Shown piece by piece: positions 14,345-27,017 of a stretch of 64,000 nucleotides of DNA; position 1 is the stretch's first letter; every line of letters starts with the position of its first letter. The stretch is from Ficedula albicollis (Eukaryota > Chordata > Aves > Passeriformes > Muscicapidae), in NCBI RefSeq assembly GCF_000247815.1, contig NC_021684.1:13144558-13208557 (forward strand), in the 5' to 3' direction. The notes beneath the pieces were generated by a model. The model made no database searches and had not been told where the DNA came from. It saw nothing but the letters and a program-made list of their open reading frames with translations. Both the position numbers and the translations under genes were made by a program.

Positions 14345-15542
14345 CTGCATTAGAAACCCATTTCCTTTCATGCCAATACAATGCAGTAGCTGTAGGCAAA
14401 TTAAAGTGTATTACTGTTAGACTGGGAGAAGACTAATCTTCATTGTTACATTAGCACTAAGGATGTTATAAATCCATCTTGTAATAATGCCACAGAATTA
14501 GAGAGAAAGATTTAAAAGGCAGGGACTGGTACAGTGTGCACACTGTCAGCACATGCCCTGTGTCCACGTGTCTGCTGTCACCCTCTGCACACACCCACAG
14601 GGTGTGTGGGTACCACAGCTGACCTGGCAATGAGTAATTGGAAAGAGTGTCCATCATCCTGTGCTTTCTATGGACTGGGAATGCTCACACTTCACAAGAG
14701 GATGCACCAGGACAAGGCAAGTGGTGGTAAATCTGACTGAGGTGTGAGCCTGTCCCTTGCTATCCTATTTCTGCACAATCCAGGGTAGAGCTGGCTCCAT
14801 GTGGAGACTGATAAAGTGGGGGTGTCATTGGTAGGTGGTGATTTTTTTTTTCCTGTTCAAAAAATCTGAAGTGAGTAGTAATAAGGAGGGTTAACCTGCA
14901 ATGGCTGTGATTGTCTAAATTAAAACTGTGCAGTTACAGACCACAGTGACTTCTCAAAGCTGGCAAAGGCAAAGGTTTCTTCTGCTACGTAACAGTAAAC
15001 ATATAAAAATAATCAGTCTTTGACTTGAGGTTAAAACAGATGTATGGAGAGCAGCAATGAATCCTGAAACTTGCCTGGGAGCCCAGCAGCCCTGGGTGCC
15101 AGGACAGCCCCCAGGACACAGGGCAGCCCCAGCCTGGACGGGAGCTCAGCACAGGCATCTCCAGCCTCTCACACTGAGAAGGTGCCTCCACATTTTGTGT
15201 GCACACTGAGAATGTCCAACAACAGCCTGAGGTGTTAAGCCACTGCCACAGCCAAGGTACTCACTGTTCAACTGACTTACAGATGAGTATTATTTCAGTA
15301 TAAAATTGCTACATCTACCCCAGACAGGATCCCAGGACTGCTCTGTGCTCAGAGCTCCTACCATGCCAGACATTTCTGAGGTGCAACCCACAATTATCAC
15401 CCCAGTGCCACTTAGTTTGTGATATTACCAAGCTAACACTGGAGATACTGGGAAAAGCACCTCTACTTCTGGAAACTCAGTGCACACCAAGGCAAGGTGA
15501 GTCTATAAAACCTTTTCTGTGGAGCCCCAAATTAGTTACCAT

Positions 15543-15696
15543 TTCAAAGCCTGTTTCCATAAGAGAAAGGTGATTGCACCAGGTGGACAAAATGTTTTAC
15601 TGTTCAAAGCCTGTTTCCATAAGAGAAAGGTGATGCAAAAGCATTGCACCAGGTGGACAAAATGTTTTACTAACCAGGTGGACAAAATGTTTTACT
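15543..15696. repeat. Nested tandem duplication, about 60/70-bp unit
   Basis: Two adjacent copies begin TTCAAAGCCTGTTTCCATAA (15543 and 15603). The second has a small insertion, then a third partial copy covers only the last part, AGGTGGACAAAATGTTTTAC (from about 15677). The layout suggests two successive slippage or duplication events. Confidence 0.9.
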
Positions 15697-17065
15697 GCAA
15701 AACTCAGAAAGCCCCAAATTCTCTGAAGCCAAACCTACTTGTAGACACTCTCTACAGGAGTGTCTCTGAATCCTGAGCACCTACAGGAAGGTGAGCAACC
15801 CCCTCAGCATAGCTTGGATAACATCCAAAGGGAGAGAACAGGATGGGAGAGCATGAGCAGCTCTTTTAGACAATCTCTATTATGCTAAATTTTTCTTTTA
15901 ATATTCTGAACAAGCACTGAGGCACACATTAGTCAGTTCTCTAATCGCAGCTGGCCAGCAAATTACACACTGTGTCTGCTCAGCACTCTTCAAGCACCAG
16001 GACTCATGTTTATAACTCCAAACATCTTCTTGCCTTGCAGTACAAATAAATGCACTATTTCTAAGATATGCCCTTCTTCAAGCAGATCATTACTGATGTC
16101 TGACTTCTTGGGCTTCCTGATAAATTTTCCTCTTCTTTCACCTCAAGCAGAAAATGCTCTTCCACCGATAATCTATGACTGTCAGTGTTGATTACATGTA
16201 AACAGTGGAGCTCTTTGAATATTTCTGCTTGTGAAAAGTGTTCATTTTCTCACTCATGTCTCCCAGTGTGAGCTGCTGGCAGACCTGACAGCTGTGCTTT
16301 ATGTTATTTTATTAAAGTTGCTAGTGCTGCAGAATGGTCTATGTTTTTATCACTGCAATTCTTAAGGGAAACACAATATTGTTTTATAGCACATTCACAC
16401 TGGGGGACCTCTCCTTCATACCCTTTGTGGAACAGCCCAAAATTCTCAGCACAGCAGACAATAGAGGACCTGGGTCTATGACTGGCTGTTGCTTGAAGTG
16501 ATATGTATATGATTTTTTTTTTTCTATTTATGCCATAACACCATCAGAAAGGCAACCTCTGTAAATACAGAGCACTAGCCAAAATTATTGGGAATAAGTT
16601 TTTATGGTAGTTACAACTATTCTCACTCCCTATGAATATTTACAGTTGATAGTTAAGAGTTTATAACCTCCAATGCATTTAACTAAAAGAAAAATTATAG
16701 TGATGGAGAGTAATTACACAAAACTGCAACAACATAACAAAACTCAGCTGCTTCAGCAATTATAAAATACAATATTATCAAAATCAGCACCTTAAAAAAA
16801 AAAAAGAAGAATTTTTGCCAGTGGCTTGAATCAGAAATTAGGCATTACCCAGCTGCTGGTGTTCATTATTACCAACACACCTTGGGATATCCAGGCATCT
16901 TTTCTATACTTAAATCCTACACTGTGGTGAAATATTCAGAGTGATATCTCAACATCAGATTAACACATGAAGCATGAGGAGGCTGAAAATCTAATTTCTT
17001 CTCACCAGTAGCAACCCTTCTCCAGAGGCTGGAGCCAAACTTGATCCCAGGGCTGCTTCACCCTT

Positions 17066-17090
17066 CACCTGAAGCCACACCCTTCAGGTG
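17066..17090. repeat. Inverted repeat, 9-bp arms, 7-nt loop
   Basis: CACCTGAAG and CTTCAGGTG are perfect arms around CCACACC. Each arm starts or ends with a CACCTG/CAGGTG E-box. Function unknown. Confidence 0.7.
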
Positions 17091-19069
17091 TGGCTGATCC
17101 ACACCTTGCTTCCCCCAGCTCCCTTAGGGCAGCAGAGTTGTGTGACCAATACACTCCAGAGCACATTCCTGCTCCTCTTGCACTGCAGCTGTGGTGGAGC
17201 ATCCACCCCATGGGGCAGAAACTCCAGGGCTGAACTGGCTGTGGCTCCTCAGCCCTTTGGTGATACTGAGAGCCTCCAGGCCCTTGTGATGACTTCCAGC
17301 CATCTAAGCCTCCTCTTGTACTGCTTTTACAACTTAACTCCTGAATCAACTTAACTCCTGAATTGCTTCCTTTGCCCTGTTCCCCCTGGTCTTGGCCTCC
17401 TTGCTCTTTCCCCCCAGTGTTTTCTTTCCTTTCACTTCTCTTTGTATTTCTCTTATAACCTCAGAGTAAGACTTCATTTCCAGCCCACTGCACAATGTGA
17501 TTAAATGCAGCATTTACTGCTATTATCCGCACCTCCTGCTATGCTCCAGCCTTTCCTCACTCTCTGCTGCCTTGCTGGAAGGAGTGTGAGCTTTCTGGTA
17601 GGTGCCCTCCTCTGCCTCCTGCCTCCATCCATTTGCCTTCAGCTCTGGCTCAAGTCTCGACTTGACTTGCATTGCAAAATGAAAGAATAATGGATGAAAC
17701 ACAGGGTTTCGTGAAGCAGCTTCTCAGGGATGCTGGAATCACATGGCCTTACACATCCTGTTCTACCTGCCTGGGATAAAATCACTGGGGGAATCATTGC
17801 AGCAGCTCCCAGCCCTGGGCTTGTCTCCCAGCTGAGCATCACCCCTGCTCTGCTCAGGGCCAGGAAAGGCAAAAACAAAGCAGAGAAAAAGCCCAGCAGG
17901 CTCCCCCTCAACCACACAAAAGACACACCAGACTTTTTGTTAGTTCAGTGCTGGAGGCTCCTCTGCCCCCACCAGCTGCTGTGGGATCAGGACCCTTCCC
18001 AAGCCCCTTTCCCACTGCTCCCCTCACAGCCTGAGCAGCTCAGGCAGTTCAGTGCTTTCCACATCTCTGGGCTCGTCTCCATATTTAATTACTGCTACAA
18101 AACTGCTGTAATTTAATTGCTCTAATTTACAGTGAACACTGCAGAAAAAACCCACATCCTATAATTTTCTCATCTGCTGACTTTGCTTATGATTCTATAT
18201 CATACAGATATCTGCGTTTGCATAAATCAGAAATCCCTGATTTTGGGGTGGGTTTTACTTGCTGAATTAAATCTGAATTATTTAAGGAGATGGGGAAAAA
18301 AAGCCTAAATTATCTGTATTTTATGTGAGACAATTTTTTAAGTATCTGCTGGAAAATCTTTCTCCAATTGTTTTACTGCTTCTCCATGAAATATGCTGCT
18401 ACCTCACAGCTGCTGCTATTGCTGCAAAGCATATATTCCATTGGAAATCTCAGTTTATCAAACCTGTGTTTTAGAGAGTGGTGGTTCTTTCCCCTCCTGT
18501 CGACTCTTTGTCATAATGACTGCAAATATTTTTTCAGTTTTATTGTTGTGCTTTGGGGAAAGACCTGAACCTCACACTTCACATGAACATATGAATAACT
18601 GCACTCTATTTAGCACTTAGATGAAGAGAATTTTGTGAAAACATATAAAGGTTAAGTAAAATCCTTAAGCACACGTGTTTAAGTGCTTTGCTAAAATAAA
18701 CTCTGCAAACCCCAGTTTCTAAAAATTCTGATAAGAAAAAAAGACTAAATATAAAAGGAATGTTAAGAAATTTGCTTTTGAAAATATAAAAGACAAGTAA
18801 GCCCACAAGCAGAATGACAGTTGCACAGAAAACACGTTTGCCATTCGGTGAAATATGTAGATTGCACTCTGAAGAGCTCAAATCTTGACAGACTTCCAGT
18901 TTGGCTCCAATTGAGATAAAATTCTTGGAAAGTGAGTACATCATAAAGGAGATACTTGAAGGAATATCCACTGGGGTAAGAAGTCCTGCCAAAGACTTGG
19001 GGAACTGCTATTTACAACCTGATTTGAATCCAGGCAAGAATCTATAAAAGTGTTTAGATACATTTTCAC

Positions 19070-19130
19070 CGTGCCCATTATCCTCCTGGTTAGCAGATAA
19101 TGTTAGAAACACCTCTGTAGACTTCCTCAC
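19070..19130 (-). CDS. Candidate exon, 61 nt
   Basis: A very strong acceptor (TCCTCCTTCTCTTCCCAG) is followed in phase 0 by VRKSTEVFLTLSANQEDNGH plus one base, donor G|GTGAAA. The frame stays open past this donor for 18 more codons, so the alternative donor CAG|GTTGTA near 19018 cannot be excluded. Both leave the same phase. Confidence 0.5.
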
Positions 19131-22100
19131 CTGGGAAGAGAAGGAGGATTTTTGTGGGGAGCTTCCTAATGGCCTTGGCTACAGAGGGCTGTCTACACAA
19201 GAGAAATGTGTCCCACAGAGACCTGGTTAAGAAATGGCAATGTCATCAGGGTGATAATGTTATCCTGCGTGCACAGCCTGCCATGCAACATTACTCATTT
19301 GCAAAAAGGCTATTTTTAATCAAGGAAAAGCACTTTAATCAAGGATAGAGTCAGTGATTTAAAAATTTCATGCAGGTGCATGTATTACTTGACTGAAAGC
19401 CTCTTCCCAAGGGGTCAGAGCTGCAGAGAGATGTGCATGTCCCACTCCAGGAGCAGAGATAACCTCGAGGTGCCTGTACCAGGGTGATGTATTCTGGCTT
19501 CTGCTGCAGTCAGTTTCAAAGTCACAATTTCCCTCAGTAATCTTCTTAACTTTAGACAAATATTTGCCATACTCTCAGTAAGATTCATGACATGCCAAGG
19601 AAAACACGTGTGTTAAGGAGGCCGATTTGGTTTATTTGCTGTCTTTGTCTTTTTGTGACAGCACGAAGGATATCAGCTGCACATCCTGTGGCATTGGCAC
19701 ACAGCCAGACCACCATGCAGCTGAACATCAGCATGCCCTCACCTCCAGGGGCGAGTTCCACCTCTCTCACCACATCTCTGGGATGTGCAGAAGAGCCCAC
19801 AGTGGTCAGAGTGTAGTTATTCTTCTCTGGGGAATTACCTTATTCCTATTAAAAAAAAATCCTCAGCAACATTTTATGAGATGAAGATGAAAACTTTGCA
19901 TCAATGTATTCTGGAGCAACTCCTACTCTGAGTCACTCCCTCCACGGTAAGAGCATTTCAAGGAGACTTCAGTGTCTGAAATGACACATACCACATATTT
20001 GAAGTGAACCATGGGGGCTTCAAAGCCTGATTTTGTGAGTGCTTCTCAGGGGACCCCTCACCCTCCAACAGACCTTCCCAGGATGATCCTGGCTGCTTTC
20101 CCCACAGTGCTCAGGATCACAGCACTCCTGGATAAAGCTACATCCCTGGGACAGCCTTTTTCCCCAGGCATCCCTCAAACACTTCTTTAGCTTCCAGCCT
20201 TTCACATGCAAGGCTACTTCACCACTGAGATTGCCTCCCTGGGATTTAGACAGCCAATACCCTCTAGTAAGTAGATAGTAAAATAGGTTGAAGAATAAAT
20301 TGCTCTCATTTAACATTCACTCAAAAAAATATGGCTGCATTTATTATGCAGCATATTGTTTTATATACTGTTTTGTTATAATAAGTCATGTTTAAAATGT
20401 CATGACATTTAAATCAACAGCAGTAAGAGGGAAATGCTGAAAAAGAGCAAGATGATCAAAAAGCATCTGAAAAATCCTGGTGAGATATTATGGGCCAAAC
20501 ACTCTCATTACAGTAGAAACAGTCACAAAAGAGCTTAAAACTCACCTGTGAGAAACCCAGTGTAGAGAAACCCTCCCTGCCCAGGTCTGTGTCCTTTGGT
20601 GTCCCCAGGCCTGTGACAGCTGGGTGGTGGCAGCTGCCTGTGGCCAAGGCACTCGGGCACCTGCTGCCAAGCCCTCCTGGTGCCCTGCATCCCCTTGCAG
20701 GTTCATCCTTTCTCTGTGCTGCCCTTCGCCACCGAGCCACTGCAGCCCTGTGGAAAGCTCGACTGCACACTCACCCTTGGGATTGTTAATGCCATTTGGC
20801 TCAGTGTGGAGCTGGGCTTCAATGTCTGTGCTCTCCTGTAAATGAACTTTGCAAATAATATAAAAGGCTACTTCAGTGTGGCTTCATAGCCTTTGAGGAG
20901 GCACAGAGCCTACCACATCTACTACTGACCAGCCACATGCATAATGGCAGATTTTCACCAGAAGGACTTTTAATGTTAAAAAAAAACAAAGTGGATCAAA
21001 TGAGCTGCTCTGCTCCTGCAGATTCACTGCTCTTCTTTTCCATCAGGTGTGGACTCATATGCCAGCATCCCTCACTGCTGCCTCCATGCTCCCTCACCCC
21101 CTCCAAGGGAAAAAACAACAACTGCAACAACAAAACAGATGGCAATGCAACAAAACATTAAACCCAAACACAATACCTGAGCTGTACCATGAATATTTCA
21201 CTGAGACAGGGGGTAGAAAAGACAACAAAATGACCTTTTCTACCATCTGAAGGGATCTCTAACCTTGTAATTGCTATAGACACATTGACAAAACATAAGA
21301 GAGAGACAAAGACTATGGAAAAGAACTTGTGTATATATTTTAAACCTACTATCTCAATGTACCCATTACAACCTGCCAATATGAATGACATTTACTTTTG
21401 CTCTGAGAAATGAAAGAAACTCTAAAAGACAGACAGCATTAAGAATCTATTGATATTCCACTGACCTAGTGGGATAAGAACCAAACAGTTTTTATCAAGG
21501 GCAAATGCCCCAGAGTCTGTAAATTCATCTCTTAAAGTAGCAGCAGTAAAAGGGAAGAAAATCTTCAATATCTAGAACCCTTTTTAAACCCAGTGGAGTC
21601 TCACAGCCTCAATGATCCAGTGGCAGTGGACAGACCCATATATAGCTGAATTGGAGATTTCAGACGGTCAATCACCTCTTCCAGTTTTTCCAGCCCATTA
21701 ATACTGCTATAAAACTTATGCAGGAAGTTGTCTTATTAAGGGACATCACAGGAGGTTTTGCCCATATAACTTTTTCCCTTATTGTACAACCATCACAAAG
21801 ATATAAAACCCATAGCAAATAAGGTCCTAGATTCTGTTTGGGATGGATGGATGGATGCAGGAAGTGTAAGAGGGAAAGTGAAGAACAGTTTGGCATTATT
21901 CAAGCAGTCTCCTTCACCCCTCAGGTGAACCTCTGAACTCACACATGAAATCAAATGATAAAAAACAGTCCTAGATAAGGGGCTCAATAAAGGAGCCCTT
22001 ATTTATTCAGTGAAACTCAGACTGGGATAACAGTGGCTATTCAGGGGGTGGAGGGGCACAGGCTGCCTTCACTTTGAGCAGGAGGAATCTTTTTGTTCCT

Positions 22101-23722
22101 CTTCCAAGCTGCAGTGTTGGCCTTGCAGAAAAATAAGGATGGCATAATAGCCATGGAATAGAATATTCTGAAATTAATTTAAGTGAAGGGACTGTGAATT
22201 TGGGAAGAATTAATTTTAGCTGGATAGACTGGCAGTTAATTAAGGCTGATAGCTTCTGCTAGTTCAAAAGGTGGTTTTGATGAAAATATATTGAAAATAT
22301 TATTAAACTCCCTAGGAAAAAACAGTTGCTATTGCCCATGCTAAAACCTCCCAGACATCCCATGTTTCTATACAGAAATCATAAACTGATAGCATTTGCA
22401 TAACAATTATTATTTAATATGTAGACTTCAGTATCATTGCTTTTGGACAGGAATACTATTAAAACCTTTGGGCACAGATATTTCAGAAATACTCATCTGA
22501 AAAGTCACAGGAACTCTTTTAGTTTGCAATATTTTTGCAAGTCCTGTTCTGGTGATAACACTCTGGCAGCAGATCACCACCTTCTCTTTGCATAATCCAC
22601 AGGACATGCTCCAGAGCTACAGAAAATCCCCCACTGTTTGGGGGGGAACACATGACCATGCAGGATGGAGGGTAGGAAACGTACAGAGGCAACCTAAAGC
22701 AACCCAAACACTCCCAATTTTCAGAGACAAAAAGTAATTTTGTATTCTTTCAGCTCAATCAGTTTGTTCGTGCCTTAGGAAACAATGAGATCAACGGAAA
22801 TGAAAGCAATTTCCAGCAGATATGAATAAAACACGTGGCTCTGCTGAGAAGAACTTGTAGGTTATTCCAGAAGTGCAGGCAAAACCTTGTGGATGAAATG
22901 CTGTGAGAATAGATCACGTATGGACTTGCTTCATCTGAATTTACCAGACTAGGAGTTTGCAGGTTTCTCACTCCTCCTTCAGAAGGCAGTTGATTGGGGA
23001 ATCAGTTGTACAGTCACACATTTTGTGGAGAACTTGCAAAATAATTTTATTTATTTAGACACATTTTGAAGTTGCAATCAGAACTTCTTTCACAGGTCTG
23101 TTGTTACATTTCTCTCCTTTCTTTAGGTCTTTTTTCTTTAAACTTTTCTTCAAGCAAAAGTTAAAAAAAAAACCAACCAAAAAAATCATGTTCTCAGTGT
23201 GTTTCAGGGTTTTCCTGTGCACATACTGTGTGGTACAAAGGCACACAAGCTCCCCCATTCATCTTGACCCATAATCATTATTAAACTTAATTGCAGAAGA
23301 CACTGTCTTCACAGCTTTATTTCTCATATGACATCTTGTGAATTGCTTTTAAGAAAAGCCATTTACACAACTTCTATATATATGTAAACTAGTACTCTAA
23401 TGTCACATTCCTGTTTGCACATTCCCTTGTATTCATGTCAGCTAGCCCTAATGCAAAAGCAAGTGGCCCTTCATGTATTTCAGTTAGGAAACAGTAGCAT
23501 AGATTTTCATAAAACAAAAGTTTGACTGATACTATGCAAAATCTGTTCCACTGAAAAATTGGCATCTTGCCCATCATCTTCCACAAAGTTCAGTATCTTT
23601 GTCGGTGCTCATCTACTTGACTTCTTAATTGTCTCTGTTCACTTGCTGTATCAAATGGAGTTTTCTTTTTGCTTTTGCTCACTGCATATTACATCTTTTA
23701 ATCGCTATATATAATTACTTAC
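19131..23722 (-). other. Putative intron
   Basis: A CAG|GTGAGT donor on the minus strand at about 20544 ends a frame reading TDLGREGFSTLGFSQ, but its acceptor is poor. A (GGAT)4 run lies at 21841-21856. No other feature was recognised. Confidence 0.35.
21841..21856. repeat. Microsatellite (GGAT)4
   Basis: Four perfect GGAT units. Short and probably neutral. Confidence 0.9.
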
Positions 23723-23745
23723 CACAATCTGCCATGCCAGATTTT
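23723..23745 (-). CDS. Possible micro-exon, 23 nt
   Basis: A strong donor (GTG|GTAAGTAATT) and a modest acceptor (AATGCTTAG) bound two bases plus NLAWQIV. It would join the 24.5-kb exon on one side and the 19.1-kb exon on the other in phase, which is the main support. The acceptor has little polypyrimidine. Confidence 0.3.
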
Positions 23746-24189
23746 CTAAGCATTAGTCTAATTAACTTAAGCTTGATAATTATGTTTCAGATATCATAAC
23801 AGTACGCACACAACTTGGAGATTATGCTGTTGGTTTAGCTGTTTCTGATAACACTTTTCTCCTAGTCTTACTTTTTCCTTCTGCTTTTTCTCTTTCTGTA
23901 CAGAGTGGGAGCACAAGGAGAAAGAGGGTCTGTTTTTCTCTTTAAACGACTCCAAGGTTTTCCAAAAGCAAAAGCTGTCTGTTTTAAATAGGAAGCCATC
24001 AAAAGTAAGTCAACACAAATGAGAATATATCCATAGTGCAAGGATTTCCTATTTTTATAAGAATAAAAGACAAATATGTCTCTGAAAAAAGAACCTTGAG
24101 CTTCTGATAGCGGAAATTGTAGAGGATTCTAGCACAAACCTACAGCATTTATGGGCTAATTATGAAAGTACTCAGACTTTCCACAGGTC

Positions 24190-24380
24190 TGCAGCCTGAG
24201 CCATTCTAATTATCCGCCTGTTGGCGACAGCCTGTCGCCAGGGAGGCAATAAATAAGAGATAACATGCATGGGAGCTGGCACAGGCACCTCTCCAGCACA
24301 GAGAGATCATCCTTCACAGAGCGATGCAGCACATCTGGGCAAATGAAATATGCAAGCCTGAGACCCCAGGTAAGAGTAAA
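24190..24380 (+). promoter_or_regulatory. Candidate promoter or 5' exon with palindrome
   Basis: TGGCGACAG C CTGTCGCCA (24222-24240) is a perfect 9+1+9 palindrome. It is followed by AATAAATA at 24249-24256 as a TATA-like box and AGATAA as a GATA-like site. About 85 nt after a start expected near 24282 there is a consensus donor, CCCCAG|GTAAGAG, at 24369/24370. This would make a short plus-strand first exon with an ATG at 24324. The same DNA read on the minus strand has a strong acceptor (TTTCATTTGCCCAG) and 40 open codons, so it may instead be an exon of the minus-strand gene. Confidence 0.3.
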
Positions 24381-24509
24381 TAGATGCAGAGGACACTTAT
24401 GTCACAGCCATAAATAAAGGAAAGAAAAAAGAAAATCTGTGACAGGCTACGGATTTGTATTTGGCTTTCTGGTGTAAATCAGCATTTCTCTTCATTCCTG
24501 ACAACTCAC

Positions 24510-24543
24510 CTTGGTGTTCTGCTTTTGCTGTGGAGAATCTATC
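24510..24543 (-). CDS. Candidate exon, 34 nt (perhaps 59 nt)
   Basis: A strong donor, AAG|GTGAGT, closes the frame DRFSTAKAEHQ plus one base. With the acceptor at 24544 it joins the 27.0-kb exon in phase 0. A better acceptor (CCCTCATCCAG) at 24569 would extend it to SKTDQIMQDRFSTAKAEHQ but would need another exon in between. Confidence 0.4.
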
Positions 24544-24568
24544 CTGCATTATTTGATCTGTCTTACTC

Positions 24569-26966
24569 CTGGATGAGGGCATGGACACTGTGTCCCCCCA
24601 CACTGAGTGGCCCCTGCCCAGTGGGACAGAGCCAGGAGGACCAGACCTCCTGTCCCTGCTTCCAGAGACCACGGCCCTGTCCTGCTGACTGGAGTGCAGC
24701 AAGTCCTGTCAGGTCCCAAAGGCACCCAGACACGTTTGGGTCCTTAGGCTGCAAACCCACTCATGTCTATGCCAAGAGACTATTTATTGGAACTTTGGGT
24801 GCTGTCAGGCCCACACAGAGAACCACACCAAAGGCATTTCATTTGCTCTGGAGGTATTGGTGAGGATTTAATCAGCTGGGAGACACTGAAAGACTGCTCA
24901 GCTGCTCCTGAGTTTTAACAGACTTCATGGATAGAGACAGGACAGGCAGCTCCTGCTGAAGTTTCCCTCATTCAAGCCCTTATTTTCAGATGATTGAAGG
25001 GCTGTCACCCTTGACAGAAAATATTATCAGCAGTCAAGGAAGTAATCAGGGTGGCAAGTACATAAATAAGCATAGCATAAATCTGAATATTGGTAATTAG
25101 CATTTGATTCAATCAGATTAAAAGTGTTAGACCACTGTAGCAGCGATTCCTTAAAGAAAACTATTTAACATTCCAATTATCTCTAATGAATTAACCTCAA
25201 AGTATGGCTGAGGTGCAACACCCTAAGAATCCCTTTGCTCATCTACAGTCCACTTGCAACTAATTTCACTTCACAAGGCTACCTCAATTAACATTTTTCT
25301 GTATTTCACACATCAGTAACTGCAGTACTGAAATATACACTCCTGTCCCAAATTTAATAGCTGAGATGCTTTCATTTTTTTTTATTCGACAAATGAAGGA
25401 AAATAATTTGCTGCTACTATCTCAAACCAATTAAAATTCTTTTAATATTGGCTTTGCATCTCTTCAATACATATATGAACCAAAAAGTCCTACATTTTCC
25501 ACATAATAATTACTTGGAATTGATCTGCTATGCAGCACTCCAAAGACAAAGGGATTTACAATTAGCAAATTTGAAAGTTTAGTTTACATTTTTCATCTCT
25601 AGAGTTTTTAAGGAATCCTTTTTGGTTGAAGGTTTTATATTAGGAAAGAAAATTCAATCGGTACAACTAAATTATTTTAATTTAAAAAGAAGAAAAATGG
25701 AAAAAGCACAGATTTATTGATAGGTCTGCCTTTTATAGGCCACTGTGGAATTACAGTCACACAAAAAAGCTATTACAAAATAAAGAAAGCTTTACTGTAG
25801 TACACCCTGTTCATGGTGTGGCACTGGTAGAAGGACAGATCTCCAACAGAGATCTCACAGATTTATCAAATACCTCTGAGACACAGAAGCCACTGACCAG
25901 TCCAAATAGCTGGGCCTCATGGCTCTTTCCTTCTTCTTTCTTGTTTTTCCTTTGCTGTGAATTTTATAAAAAGACAGTGTCATAATATAATTCCCACTTT
26001 AACAGGGAAACATGGCAAGGAAGCTCTTGCTCTGCATCATGGTTGTGGTAAAAGGAGCAGCATTTGTGAACAGATTATAAATCTGACGTTATTTTCCTTT
26101 TCACTCCATGTTTGCAGCATTATTTTAGAATTAAGAAAAATGAACACACATGTAAGATAACAGCATCCACGCAGCAATATGGCATAGCTGTTATTCCTCT
26201 TACAGGCATCCAATTTAATTTTATCATCAAACACCACACAGCACCAACTCCTATGTTCTATTCCACACTGATTTTAACCTCAGTGTAGAGCTAAGCATTT
26301 TGTGCTGTGTGTGTCACCTAGAGCTCACTGTGAAGAGGAGCACTGCCAGCAGAGACATGTGGGGATACAGTACATGGCTCCTTCTCTTATCAGGACTGCT
26401 GGATTTTCATTCACCAGCTGAAGCACCCACATGATGCCACAGAGCTTCACTGCCCTTCCTCCTCTGAGCTGCTGAGCACTGCTGTAATTAAGTTATGCAG
26501 ATAGGACACAGGCATAATATAGCTTGCCCATATAGATACATGGAGTTTGTTTTGTATATTAATTTTTATAATAAATAGGGGCATGCATGGCCTATTTGGT
26601 TACATGAGCAAATCCGTGCCCTGAAAGATGATGTTCTCATTAAGAGAAGCTGCATGCCCAAATCTTATCTGAAGTGCTGTTTACTTTGCTGGCAGAACAG
26701 CCAGCATGCTGCAGAGCCTGTATCTTTCACTATGCCACTCAAAGTGAGAGCATTCCATAATAAATCCTGAAAGCTTAAAAAATAAATTCCAGTAAGAGGA
26801 GAACATATATTAAAAATCAATAACTGTTTAATTTAGCTAACATTATAAACTAACATTTTTAGATGGAGTAAGGTTTTTTCTTATCACATTACCACACAAT
26901 ACCATTTTTCTCTGGTACTTTATCTACTCTCAGAGAATACTGAATATTTTAACATTTTGCCCTTAC
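24569..26966 (-). other. Putative intron
   Basis: A+T-rich. The segment 25020-25700 has many AATTA/TAAT elements and looks like conserved non-coding sequence. No gene or repeat was recognised. Confidence 0.4.
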
Positions 26967-27017
26967 CTGAATTTTTACCAACTCTTGGTTTTTATCACAT
27001 ACAACACTTTGGAAATT
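26967..27017 (-). CDS. Candidate exon, 51 nt, phase 0-0
   Basis: Acceptor TTTATTTTTAACTACTATTTAG has a branch-like TTAAC. Donor TTCAG|GTAAGG is near consensus. The frame in between reads NFQSVVCDKNQELVKIQ without a stop, and its length is a multiple of three. It joins the 29.3-kb exon in phase. Confidence 0.65.

Larger units (their letters stand above)
14345..19069 (-). other. Putative intron or introns; at least one exon probably missed
   Basis: The exons on either side differ in phase, so one more exon of suitable length is expected. Weak candidates end at about 16.85 kb (GG|GTAATG) and 17.0 kb (CTG|GTGAGA). The segment holds a nested tandem duplication at 15543-15696, listed separately. 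The long minus-strand hydrophobic frame at 18606-18992 has no convincing borders. Confidence 0.35.

Noticed and set aside
18606..18992. 128-codon minus-strand hydrophobic frame
   Set aside because: A second frame is equally open, there are no clear borders, and hydrophobic frames are common in T-rich DNA.
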